Shown: positions 1-6,426 of the stretch, one piece after another
Layout of the letters: every line of letters starts with the position of its first letter
Position numbering within the stretch: position 1 is the stretch's first letter
Source: JAICIG01 sp035532215
GTDB taxonomy: Bacteria > Planctomycetota > Planctomycetia > Pirellulales > JAICIG01
NCBI GenBank assembly: GCA_035532215.1
Contig: DATKRK010000286.1
Span: 1-15,883 of the forward strand
DNA length: 15,883 nucleotides
Reading direction: 5' to 3'
Notes under the pieces: model-generated
Told to the model about the DNA's origin: nothing
The model's database searches: none
The model's input: only the letters and a program-made list of their open reading frames with translations
Program-made: the position numbers and the translations under genes

Positions 1-16
1 TCGGCCGCAACCAATT

Positions 17-51
17 GAGCCACGGATGAAACACGGATAAAACACGGATGA
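17..51 (+). repeat. CCACGGATG repeat, left arm of an inverted pair
   Basis: Three spaced copies of ACGGAT follow GAGCC. The reverse complement matches 216-250 at 31 of 35 positions by hand alignment. Related copies lie near 1035-1085 and at 15788-15818, so this is a dispersed family present at both ends of the window. Confidence 0.8.
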
Positions 52-215
52 AATGCAGAATGAGGCTCTTCCGCAGAATCTATGAGTGGTTTTATCGCCC
101 CTTAGCAGGGTTGGGGTTGCGTTTTCCAAGGCATTGCCGGGCAAATAAACGTGGCGTTGGCAAGTGAGACGCCGGTGAGGAGCCGGTGAGGAGCCGAATT
201 GGAAAACACCATGTC

Positions 216-250
216 CGATCCGTGTTCGATCCGTGTTTCATCCGTGGCTC
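216..250 (-). repeat. CCACGGATG repeat, right arm of an inverted pair
   Basis: Contains ATCCGTGTT twice followed by ATCCGTGGCTC, the reverse complement of the 17-51 arm with four mismatches. The two arms enclose 164 bases of non-coding DNA. Confidence 0.8.
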
Positions 251-388
251 GCCCCCCGCCAACTCGCCCCATAAATCTTCGCGGGACGCGGAGAAATAGA
301 ACGTTTGTAATACGGATGGCGCAGCCCGCTTCGGAACCTTTTCCGCTTCAATAAGCGAGCATTAACCGCGAAAGTCGAACTAACATAA

Positions 389-859
389 TCAGAATGTTCC
401 CGTACCGCCTAGCGGTGGAGAGCCGGCGGGCGTCAGTTCAATCTCGCGAAGACGGAACTCGTCGCCCTCGCTCTCCTTCCGCCGACGTAGTTCGGCCAAC
501 AGCTTTCTGATCTGCTGCTGGTCTTTGCCAAGGGCCACGACTTTCAGATGGTCCGGGGCTCCAAACGGTTTTTCCGTACCGCCCATCGTGACGATAAACC
601 CCTCGCCGCCAACTTCTTCCCAGTTCGATGGATTGATCGTCTCCGTGATTTCGGCGATGATTCCCCTGACTTGGCTCATCCTCCTTTCTTCGTCAGTTCC
701 TGTCAATAAATCATCTACCGAATAGGTGCGGACATCCATGCTTACATCATCTTGCAGAAATCGAACCCCCGTCCGATATCCGGCAAAGAACCCGGCAAAG
801 CAGAAGACGACAAACAACAACGTCGCGACGCTGAACCGCATCCAACGGTGCCTAGCCAT
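389..859 (-). CDS. Small membrane-anchored protein with planctomycete-type W-E-E-V-G-G domain
   Basis: Predicted 156 residues. Residues 1-8 are basic (MARHRWMR) and about 9-28 form one hydrophobic segment (SVATLLFVVFCFAGFFAGY), so it is probably an inner-membrane protein with its C-terminal part outside the cytoplasm. Residues 45-127 read Y-S-V-D-D-L-L, then I-I-A-E-I-T-E-T-I-N-P, W80-E-E-V-G-G-E-G, ending in a Q-Q-Q-I-R-K-L-L-A-E-L-R-R-R helix. I recall this layout from many planctomycete proteins, where the last part usually reads Q-x-x-I-x-x-L-L-x-x-L-R; it resembles secretin-type short N-terminal domains. The biochemical role is unknown. I prefer the ATG at 859 over the longer frame beginning at 994 because GGAGG lies 8 bases upstream and the membrane segment follows at once. 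It is the last gene of the left minus-strand run, 273 bases beyond the DarT-macrodomain gene, so co-transcription is uncertain. Confidence 0.75.
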   Translation of the reverse strand: MARHRWMRFSVATLLFVVFCFAGFFAGYRTGVRFLQDDVSMDVRTYSVDDLLTGTDEERRMSQVRGIIAEITETINPSNWEEVGGEGFIVTMGGTEKPFGAPDHLKVVALGKDQQQIRKLLAELRRRKESEGDEFRLREIELTPAGSPPLGGTGTF

Positions 860-867
860 CGCACGTG

Positions 868-872
868 CCTCC
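868..872 (-). promoter_or_regulatory. Ribosome binding site deciding the 859 start
   Basis: Reads GGAGG on the minus strand, 8 bases before the ATG at 859. The reading frame stays open to 994, but no comparable site precedes the 994 start, so this motif favours the shorter protein. Confidence 0.7.
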
Positions 873-1029
873 AGGCGACCGAACAAAAAGCCAATGAGTG
901 AAAACGCCGAGAAAAGCAGCCGGGTTCCTGGAACCTTTTCCGCTCGCCGCCCAGGATCGGTTGCCACCGGAAAACCTCTCGAACTAGCCGGCATTCGATC
1001 GGAATTCGTCTGCTCCGACCCGTGAAATC

Positions 1030-1090
1030 GGTGTAATCCGTGGTCGGCTCTTCGGCCGGCGAATGAACCACGGATGGCACGGATGACGGA
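1030..1090. repeat. Diverged ATCCGTGG/CCACGGAT repeat pair
   Basis: AATCCGTGGTCGG on the left and ACCACGGATGGCACGGATGA on the right form an imperfect inverted pair between the macrodomain gene and the small anchored-protein gene. Translated on the minus strand it gives TTDYTDFTG, a peptide that often appears in spurious planctomycete reading frames. This shows it is the same repeat family as at 17-51. Confidence 0.6.
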
Positions 1091-1132
1091 GCCAGTTTAG
1101 CAGCAATCGCTTTTATATGTTGGCTGTGGAGA

Positions 1133-2308
1133 TCAGCGTTGTTGCAGCAGGTATTTCTCGGAGTGGAGCTTTGGGTCGATGGCGCGTTCGCGAGGCAGGT
1201 AGATGGCCACGTCGATGCCGATGCCATGCAGGTACTTGCACATCAACGGCCCCACATCGCCCCAATCGAGCCCCCCCAGGCCACACCCTAACGCTGGAAG
1301 CGCGACGGAGAGCACTCCTTCATCGCGGAAGTGATCGCGGAACCACGCAAGCCCGCCCTCGATATCGTCCATGCGAGAATTCTCTCGCCACTTTCGCTTC
1401 GTGGCAAAGAGCATGAACCATTTGACGGCATTCGATGTTTCTAGCGGAGTCGTTAAGTCGGCCAACTCCTGATCGAGCGAAGCTTCGCGCTTGTAGATGC
1501 ACGGCTTGGCTGCCGTCACTCGCTTCGAGCGGCAGCAGTCTTGATAGTAGACATAGACGTCTGGGAACTGGTACTTCGCCCGCGATGCCAAGCCCTTGCC
1601 CATGATGCCTTGCAGGTTCACGCTCACCGTGAGGGTCTGCATTCCAGAAAAGAACATGTCCCCTTCGATCAGCGAGATGTTTTCGCCGATCCGCGCCCGA
1701 AAGAAGGGCTTGAAGAAGAAGTTCGGCTCTGGGATGACGGGAATCGCGTACGAGCGGATCAGCCCTTCGACCCGCTTCTTTGTGTCGTGGTCTGCAACGA
1801 AGATCGTGTGAACGTATTCGGGCGGAATCCGGTCGGGAACGAGACACTCGGCCATGATCTTGCGCTTCGAGCCGTCCAGTTCGTTCCAATACTCGGCTTG
1901 TACGACGCGCCATTGGGCTTCGATCGCCTTTAAGCCCTCGGCGGCCTTGAAGAATTGCGTGGGATTGCTCGCCGCGTTGCCGTCGGTCACCATCACCTGC
2001 GGCAACTGCAACACGCTCGGCTTGACGCCGACCACGGCCAGGTCTTTCGCCGCTTTCTCATGAACGACCCGATACATCATCGGGTTGCGCGGCTGGAAGT
2101 AGAGGTTGGCGTAGTCCCACAAGCTCGCTCGCTCAGGGGTCGCTTTGTCCTTCCGGTTGCTCACGATCGCCTGGTCGTAAATCGGCGTGAACGGCACGTT
2201 CTGAGCGTCGACCAGTCCATGCGACAAGATGCCGTTCTTCAGCATCGAAGGCACGTTCTCGACGTGGGTGATGTAAAACAGGCTTTTGATTTCGGCCTTG
2301 CGCGCCAC
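1133..2308 (-). CDS. darTG: DarT-type DNA ADP-ribosyltransferase fused to DarG-type macrodomain
   Basis: One uninterrupted 391-residue protein. Residues 8-200 look like DarT (DUF4433), which attaches ADP-ribose from NAD to single-stranded DNA bases. Visible are the start Y-I-T-H15, an N51-R52-K block where the family has its catalytic arginine, the box D65-Y-A-N-L-Y-F-Q-P-R-N-P-M, and M-A-E154-C-L-V-P-D-R with the likely catalytic glutamate. Residues 207-390 form a macrodomain of the DarG type, which removes ADP-ribose: E-G-D217, V-N231-L-Q-G-I-M-G-K-G-L, F-A-T-K304-R-K-W-R-E-N-S-R-M, and L-P-A-L-G-C-G-L-G-G-L. The linker is only a few residues. Normally toxin and antitoxin are separate overlapping genes; here they are joined, and the DarG C-terminal region that blocks DarT is absent. 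The start is GTG at 2308, with AGGAG 6 bases upstream. The upstream gene ends 73 bases away on the same strand. Fold assignment is strong; activity of each half is inferred. Confidence 0.9.
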   Translation of the reverse strand: MARKAEIKSLFYITHVENVPSMLKNGILSHGLVDAQNVPFTPIYDQAIVSNRKDKATPERASLWDYANLYFQPRNPMMYRVVHEKAAKDLAVVGVKPSVLQLPQVMVTDGNAASNPTQFFKAAEGLKAIEAQWRVVQAEYWNELDGSKRKIMAECLVPDRIPPEYVHTIFVADHDTKKRVEGLIRSYAIPVIPEPNFFFKPFFRARIGENISLIEGDMFFSGMQTLTVSVNLQGIMGKGLASRAKYQFPDVYVYYQDCCRSKRVTAAKPCIYKREASLDQELADLTTPLETSNAVKWFMLFATKRKWRENSRMDDIEGGLAWFRDHFRDEGVLSVALPALGCGLGGLDWGDVGPLMCKYLHGIGIDVAIYLPRERAIDPKLHSEKYLLQQR

Positions 2309-2314
2309 GCTTCG

Positions 2315-2319
2315 CTCCT
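2315..2319 (-). promoter_or_regulatory. Ribosome binding site for the GTG start at 2308
   Basis: Reads AGGAG on the minus strand, 6 bases before GTG. It supports the unusual start codon and shows that the DarT-macrodomain protein can be translated independently of the upstream gene. Confidence 0.7.
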
Positions 2320-2381
2320 GGGCTTGCCGCCTTTTACTATAGCGTTCGGGAAGAGTTGCATACGTTACGACGTGCTATGAG

Positions 2382-3218
2382 CTACGCATAACACACAAGC
2401 CGTAAGGTATTTAAATACATCAGGTCTGCGGGTGTAAACTCGCTTGGTCCTCTTCTGTATGGGATGCCAAATCGCTTCTGCAAGTAGATGCGAATCACTC
2501 TTCTCCAGGGGTAACCTTGAGCCCCAATATGGGCTTCGGCATACGCCGTCACCGTTCTAGCCTCCTCATCGGTTAGCTCCTGTTGGCAACGGTAAAGTCC
2601 AACATCAAGGTTTGGGGCGCCGAGCCGATGAAAATCGGATCTGACAACGCCGGACGTCGTGGCCTCCCCCAACGCCTTATCGCTCAAAACCGTCGCACAG
2701 TGCGACCACATGCCCTTGTCAGCGTCACGAATTAGACGGGCGAGCCCGGACGCACGATCATACGTGAAAACGACGTCGCCGGGTCGAGCCAGATCATACA
2801 TTTTATCGATATCGGCTCTTCGTTGGCCCGTGTCGGTCCACCGGAGCAATGGAGGGAATTGCGTCAACTCAAACGGGGCGTCTGAATTAGTCACTTTTGG
2901 CGCCGTCCGTAGAATATTCCACACTCCGTAAGGGTTGTCTTTATTCTCGCGCAGGTAGGACTCGATGTAGGCTTGGTCATAGACTACTTTCTGACATGCA
3001 TAGACATCGATCACATGCGGTATTGTGAGAATGTTGCATACCTTTAGGCGGAACGAAGTGCAGAATTTGTAATCGACAACCACAACATCTTCGCCAAGCA
3101 CGAATCCGACATAACGCCTATTTCGTCCCCAGAACACCAAATCGAGAAACTGAAATGGATGGTTCGTGGGATCCGTACGCCGGAACCGATTGTCTACCAA
3201 CGTCGCAAGGATGTTCAT
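2382..3218 (-). CDS. Possible permuted papain-like (YiiX/NlpC-P60 type) protein, expected cysteine missing
   Basis: 278 residues, no signal peptide or membrane segment. Residues 1-110 match nothing I recognise. Residues 143-275 resemble YiiX-type permuted papain-like enzymes: P-G147-D148-V-V-F-T, then W-S-H173, G-E185-A-T-T-S-G-V, a helix L-T-D-E-E-A-R-T-V-T-A-Y-A-E, G-Y-P-W-R-R, and a C-terminal T-P-A-D-L. In that family a Cys-Ser-Glu-Leu motif should lie between the Y-P-W segment and T-P-A-D-L. Here residues 239-262 contain no cysteine, so the protein may be inactive or internally shortened. Two hand-counted 50-base samples are 46% GC, against 72% in a sample from the threonine synthase gene, suggesting recent acquisition. 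The ATG at 3218 has no clear ribosome binding site, and an in-frame stop lies only three codons upstream. It precedes the DarT-macrodomain gene by 73 bases on the same strand. Family call moderate, function unknown. Confidence 0.55.
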   Translation of the reverse strand: MNILATLVDNRFRRTDPTNHPFQFLDLVFWGRNRRYVGFVLGEDVVVVDYKFCTSFRLKVCNILTIPHVIDVYACQKVVYDQAYIESYLRENKDNPYGVWNILRTAPKVTNSDAPFELTQFPPLLRWTDTGQRRADIDKMYDLARPGDVVFTYDRASGLARLIRDADKGMWSHCATVLSDKALGEATTSGVVRSDFHRLGAPNLDVGLYRCQQELTDEEARTVTAYAEAHIGAQGYPWRRVIRIYLQKRFGIPYRRGPSEFTPADLMYLNTLRLVCYA

Positions 3219-3276
3219 TGGGCATTACCATGCTTTCAATGTCCGGGCAATTAAGGGAGATGAGGGAGCCTCGTCA

Positions 3277-4503
3277 TCAACACCCCGCAATCGCCTCCCA
3301 ATCCACCGCCTTCTCCTTATCAATCCTTGGCAACTCGACCGCCATCGCTTCGGGATATTTCTGGGCGGCGCCGGTGTTGAAGACGATGATGCGCTCGTGG
3401 GGCTTGATCCAGCCGGTGGAGGCGAGCTGTTCGAGGGCGCCGATGCAGGCGGCGGCTTCGGGACAAATGGAAATGCCTTCGAGCCGCGCGGCAACGCGCA
3501 TCCAGTCGCGAATCCGCTCTTCGGCGACGGCTAGCGCCAGCCCGCCGCTGGCGCGAACGGCATCGAGAATCATGAAGTCGCCGACGGCCGCCGGCACGCG
3601 AATGCCGCTGGCGATCGTCGCGGCGCCGGCGAACGGGTCGGCGAACCGCTCGCCAGCTTCGAAGGCGCGCACGATCGGCGCGCAGCCGGTCGATTGCACC
3701 GCGACCATCCGCGGGCGCCGCTCGTCGGCCAGCCAGCCGAGCCGGGCCAGTTCGTCGAACGCCTTCCACATGCCGATCAGCCCGGTGCCGCCGCCGGTCG
3801 GGTAGAGCACGACGTCGGGCAGCCGCCAGTCGAACTGCTCGGCCAGTTCCAGGCCCATCGTCTTTTTGCCCTCGATGCGGTACGGCTCCTTGAGCGTCGA
3901 AAGATCGAACCAGCCGAGCGGCTGGCGGCCTTCGCGCACGATGCGACCGCAGTCGGTGATCAGCCCGTTGACCAGAAACGTCTTGGCGCCGGCCAGATGG
4001 CACTCGTACTGGTTGATGGCCGGCGTGTCGGCGGGCATGAACACATAGGCTTCCATGCCGGCCCGAGCCGCGTAGGCCGCCATCGCGCCGCCGGCATTGC
4101 CCGCGGTCGGAATCGCCACGCGGCGGATGCCGAACTGCTTGGCCATCGTGATCGCCATCCCCAGGCCGCGGCTCTTGAAACTGCCGGTCGGCAGTTGCGA
4201 TTCGTCCTTGATCCAGACGTCGGGCAGCTTGAACTCGGCGCCCAATCGCGGGCAAGGCAGGATCGGGCTCATGCCTTCGCCGAGCGTGACGATCGAGGCG
4301 TCGTCGACCGGCGGCAGCAGCTCGCGATAACGCCACATCGTCGGCGGCCGGCTGGCGACTTTCTGTTTGGTCATCTCGCGGCCGACCGCGTCGAGGTCGT
4401 ATCGCACCCACAGCGGCCGATCGCGGTGGAGCGTTTGGACGCGATCGGCCGGGAGTTGGGTTCCGTCGAGGGCGCTTTCCAGGTGGGTGACGAAGGTGGG
4501 CAT
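3277..4503 (-). CDS. thrC: Threonine synthase
   Basis: 408 residues from the ATG at 4503. It converts O-phospho-L-homoserine to threonine and phosphate, the last step of threonine synthesis, using pyridoxal phosphate in the cytoplasm. The PLP lysine is K110 in P-T-G-S-F-K-S-R-G; the phosphate-binding glycines are G237-G-G-T-G241; the substrate box T-L-G-E-G-M-S-P lies at 73-80; and P-T-A-G-N-A-G-G at 132-139 is the asparagine loop. A related PLP lyase cannot be fully excluded, but the N-terminal F-V-T-H-L-E and L-W-V-R-Y-D-L blocks are typical of this family. In many relatives that N-terminal segment carries cysteine pairs; here S10, D13, H26 and D28 occupy about those places. A TTG at 4518 would add five residues but lies in repeat-like AGTCCAAAGTCC sequence. 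No strong ribosome binding site precedes either start. The 278-residue gene begins 58 bases past its stop. Confidence 0.9.
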   Translation of the reverse strand: MPTFVTHLESALDGTQLPADRVQTLHRDRPLWVRYDLDAVGREMTKQKVASRPPTMWRYRELLPPVDDASIVTLGEGMSPILPCPRLGAEFKLPDVWIKDESQLPTGSFKSRGLGMAITMAKQFGIRRVAIPTAGNAGGAMAAYAARAGMEAYVFMPADTPAINQYECHLAGAKTFLVNGLITDCGRIVREGRQPLGWFDLSTLKEPYRIEGKKTMGLELAEQFDWRLPDVVLYPTGGGTGLIGMWKAFDELARLGWLADERRPRMVAVQSTGCAPIVRAFEAGERFADPFAGAATIASGIRVPAAVGDFMILDAVRASGGLALAVAEERIRDWMRVAARLEGISICPEAAACIGALEQLASTGWIKPHERIIVFNTGAAQKYPEAMAVELPRIDKEKAVDWEAIAGC

Positions 4504-4551
4504 GGGGAGGGAGTCCAAAGTCCAAAGTCCAAGATTGCAGATATCGTCGTT

Positions 4552-4584
4552 CCCTCTCCCTTTGGGAGAGGGTTAGGGTGAGGG
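4552..4584 (+). repeat. CCCTCTCCC hairpin repeat, left copy
   Basis: CCCTCTCCC and GGGAGAGGG form a perfect 9-base stem with a TTT loop, followed by TTAGGGTGAGGG. This is a widespread dispersed repeat whose spurious translation reads LTLSQRERE. It lies between the 108-residue gene and thrC, and faces an inverted copy at 4988-5020. Confidence 0.85.
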
Positions 4585-4651
4585 CAGTACTACGTTCCGC
4601 TTGCTCTCGCCGCTGCAATGTCCTTAGGCTGCCCGGCGAAGCAGGCGCGAA

Positions 4652-4978
4652 TCAACTTGACTTTCCGCCAGAATCCGATTCTTTCTCGGCAGCCGGATTG
4701 GGCGCCTCATATAAGGCAAATCGCAGTCCATCGCGCTCGCCCGAAACGAGCGGCTTAGGTTTTTCGAGTTTTTCGAACTCTGCGAGCATCGTGGACACCG
4801 TTCGATTATTGAGGCGCTCAAACGCTCCATCCAGGCCGAGAAAATGCGTATAAAATCCCCACATCCGCAGGAATCGCTGTCTAACGTCAGGCGGAAATTC
4901 CCGTACGACTTCAGCCGCCACGTCGAAGAACTTGTCCGGACTCTCACTTGAGATGATAACGCGGTTCAATTCTTCCAT
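4652..4978 (-). CDS. Hypothetical 108-residue protein
   Basis: I do not recognise this protein. It is soluble in appearance, with no signal peptide or membrane segment. Residues 1-75 look largely helical and are rich in acidic and aromatic residues (for example K-F-F-D-V-A-A-E-V-V-R-E-F and F-L-R-M-W-G-F-Y-T-H-F-L-G), while the last 15 residues are polar and probably disordered. The ATG at 4978 is preceded by GTGAGGGCG, whose GAGG is somewhat far from the start and is itself part of the flanking repeat. The gene sits almost exactly between two inverted copies of the CCCTCTCCC repeat, on the same strand as the aminopeptidase (74 bases upstream) and thrC (148 bases downstream). Its regular codon use and helical text favour a real gene. 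Confidence 0.6.
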   Translation of the reverse strand: MEELNRVIISSESPDKFFDVAAEVVREFPPDVRQRFLRMWGFYTHFLGLDGAFERLNNRTVSTMLAEFEKLEKPKPLVSGERDGLRFALYEAPNPAAEKESDSGGKSS

Positions 4979-4987
4979 TGCCGTTCG

Positions 4988-5020
4988 CCCTCACCCCGGC
5001 CCTCTCCCAGAGGGAGAGGG
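4988..5020 (-). repeat. CCCTCTCCC hairpin repeat, right copy
   Basis: Inverted copy of 4552-4584: CCCTCACCCCGG followed by a perfect 9-base CCCTCTCCC/GGGAGAGGG stem with an AGA loop. The two copies bracket the 108-residue gene. The hairpin lies just past the aminopeptidase stop, so it could act in mRNA stability or termination for that gene. Confidence 0.85.
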
Positions 5021-5052
5021 AGTTTATTTGCTCCGCACTCCGCGTTTCGCAC

Positions 5053-6171
5053 TCACCCCAGCCCTGCGTTCAGCCCTTGCAAATCGTCCGGCAAGAACCG
5101 CCCGTCCTCGCGAATCAGCACATCGTCGAACCAGATCTGCCCGCCGCCCCACTCGGGCGTTTGGATCAGCACGAGATCCCAGTGGACGCGGCTGCGGTTG
5201 CCGTTGTCGCACTCGTCGTAGGCGCTGCCGGGCGTGAGATGGATCGAGCCGCCGATCTTTTCGTCGAACAGCGTGTCGAGCATCGGTTGGCGAATGCGGT
5301 TGTTGCAGCCGATCGACCACTCGCCGATGTAGCGGGCGCCCTCGTCGCTGTCGAGCACCTGGTTGAGCTTCTCGGTTTCGCCCGAGCACGCGGCCCGCAC
5401 GATCTTGCCCTCGTGGAACTCGAACTCGACGTCGCGAAACACGATGCCTTGATAGCGCGAAGGGGCGTTGTAGCGGATCGTGCCGTTGAGGCTGTCGCGG
5501 ATCGGCGCGGTGAAGACTTCGCCGTCGGGAATGTTTCGCTGGCCGTGGCAGGGCCGCACGTTCATGCCGCGAATGGAAAACGCCAGGTCGGTCCCCGGGC
5601 CGACCAGCCGCACGCGGTCGGCGGCCAGCATTCGCTTCACGAGCGGCTCCTGGTCGCGGGCCATCCGGGCATAGTCGGCCGTGCAGACATCGTAATAAAA
5701 GTCGTCGAACGCCTCGCTGCTCATGTTGGCGGCCTGGGCCATCGAGTCGGTCGGGTAGCGCAGCACCACCCACCGCGTGTGCGGCACGCGGACCTGGCCG
5801 TGAACCGGCTGCCACCAGAGCCGCTGGTAAAGGTCCATCTGCTCGATCGGCACGTCGGCGAATTCGCTGGAATTGGCCGCGCCGCGGATGCCGATATAGG
5901 CGTTCATCTCGTGCATCCGCGCCTTTTCGAAATCGCCCGCCAGGCCCAGGTTCGTTTCGTTGCCGAAGCGATACAAGGCCCGCAACACAGTGTTGCTCTT
6001 CCACGTCACCAGCGGATGGGCGCCGCGCTCGGCGGCCAGTTCGATCAAGCGGCTGACGAGCTGCGCGTCGGGCAGGTCGTAGGCTTCGATCAGCACCTTT
6101 TCGCCGGCTTGCAATTGGCAACTATGATCGATGAGAATTTCGGCTAGGCGGTTCAAGCGGGGGTCGTGCAT
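5053..6171 (-). CDS. M29-family metallo-aminopeptidase
   Basis: 372 residues from the ATG at 6171, a usual length for this family. Members (thermophilic aminopeptidase, AmpS) remove N-terminal amino acids using two metal ions, in the cytoplasm. The metal-ligand pattern is complete: E218 in N-I-P-D-G-E-V-F-T-A-P, E284 in Y-I-G-E-W-S-I-G, H311 in I-H-L-T-P-G-S-A-Y with Y318, and H330-W-D332. No signal peptide follows the chosen start. The frame is open further upstream to 6273, but that extension is arginine-rich, lies next to repeat DNA and does not resemble the family; the family-like text starts at MHDPRLNRLAEILIDH. No clear ribosome binding site precedes 6171. The gene diverges from the dehydrogenase at 6427, leaving 255 bases that contain an inverted repeat. 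Substrate range cannot be read from sequence. Confidence 0.92.
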   Translation of the reverse strand: MHDPRLNRLAEILIDHSCQLQAGEKVLIEAYDLPDAQLVSRLIELAAERGAHPLVTWKSNTVLRALYRFGNETNLGLAGDFEKARMHEMNAYIGIRGAANSSEFADVPIEQMDLYQRLWWQPVHGQVRVPHTRWVVLRYPTDSMAQAANMSSEAFDDFYYDVCTADYARMARDQEPLVKRMLAADRVRLVGPGTDLAFSIRGMNVRPCHGQRNIPDGEVFTAPIRDSLNGTIRYNAPSRYQGIVFRDVEFEFHEGKIVRAACSGETEKLNQVLDSDEGARYIGEWSIGCNNRIRQPMLDTLFDEKIGGSIHLTPGSAYDECDNGNRSRVHWDLVLIQTPEWGGGQIWFDDVLIREDGRFLPDDLQGLNAGLG

Positions 6172-6306
6172 GAGAAAAATCGAAAACGCGGGAAAAAGTC
6201 GAGAAAACGAGACGCGTGGGCAATGCCGCGACGCCATGATAGGATATTGCACTCCGTCCAACAACGCACCCACGACGCCACGGCGTCTGCATTGTGTGGC
6301 TCGGCC

Positions 6307-6392
6307 ACACTAACCCGAAGCGCCAGCGAGGATCATGACGCGCTGGCGGAAGGCTGCGCGTGAGCAGCCTCGCTAGCGCTTCGGGTTGGTGT
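6307..6392. repeat. ACTAACCCGAAGCG inverted repeat
   Basis: Two 25-base arms, 6307-6331 and 6368-6392, each read from ACACTAACCCGAAGCG towards the centre, with one mismatch and a few dozen bases between. A second copy forms the inner pair at 10389-10454. A GTGTGGC/GCCACAC hairpin (6294-6310) overlaps its left end. It occupies the divergent region between the aminopeptidase and dehydrogenase genes, so it may separate or influence both promoters. Confidence 0.85.
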
Positions 6393-6426
6393 AGAAAGCA
6401 ACGCTCCCTTGCAACCCCGGAAGATC

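Larger units (their letters stand above)
1..388. other. Gene-free region with repeats
   Basis: I see no credible coding region here. The stretch holds an inverted pair of CCACGGATGAAACACGGAT-type repeats (17-51 and 216-250), a shorter inverted pair (121-129 and 199-207, GTTTTCCAA against TTGGAAAAC) and an 11-base tandem duplication (GCCGGTGAGGA) near 171-196. No tRNA-like fold or convincing promoter was recognised. It lies downstream of the minus-strand gene ending at 389. Confidence 0.6.

Noticed and set aside
742..1227. 161-residue minus-strand frame containing TTDYTDFTG
   Set aside because: That peptide is a known product of translating the ATCCGTGG repeat. The frame overlaps two better genes and has no domain.
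389..3218. Larger defence island or prophage
   Set aside because: Apart from the DarT-macrodomain fusion there is no nuclease, helicase, integrase, transposase or phage structural gene in the segment.
3277..4503. Cysteate synthase or another PLP lyase instead of threonine synthase
   Set aside because: The N-terminal F-V-T-H-L-E and L-W-V-R-Y-D-L blocks and overall length favour threonine synthase; no sulfur-pathway genes are nearby.
3320..4618. 432-residue Arg-rich minus-strand frame over threonine synthase
   Set aside because: It is a frame-shifted shadow, and its start includes the LTLSQRERE text produced by a dispersed repeat.
4978..6147. 389-residue plus-strand frame opposite the aminopeptidase
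   Set aside because: It is antisense to a gene with a complete M29 motif set. Its text is rich in Val, Ala, His and Arg and free of recognisable motifs, as expected for the opposite strand of GC-rich coding DNA.
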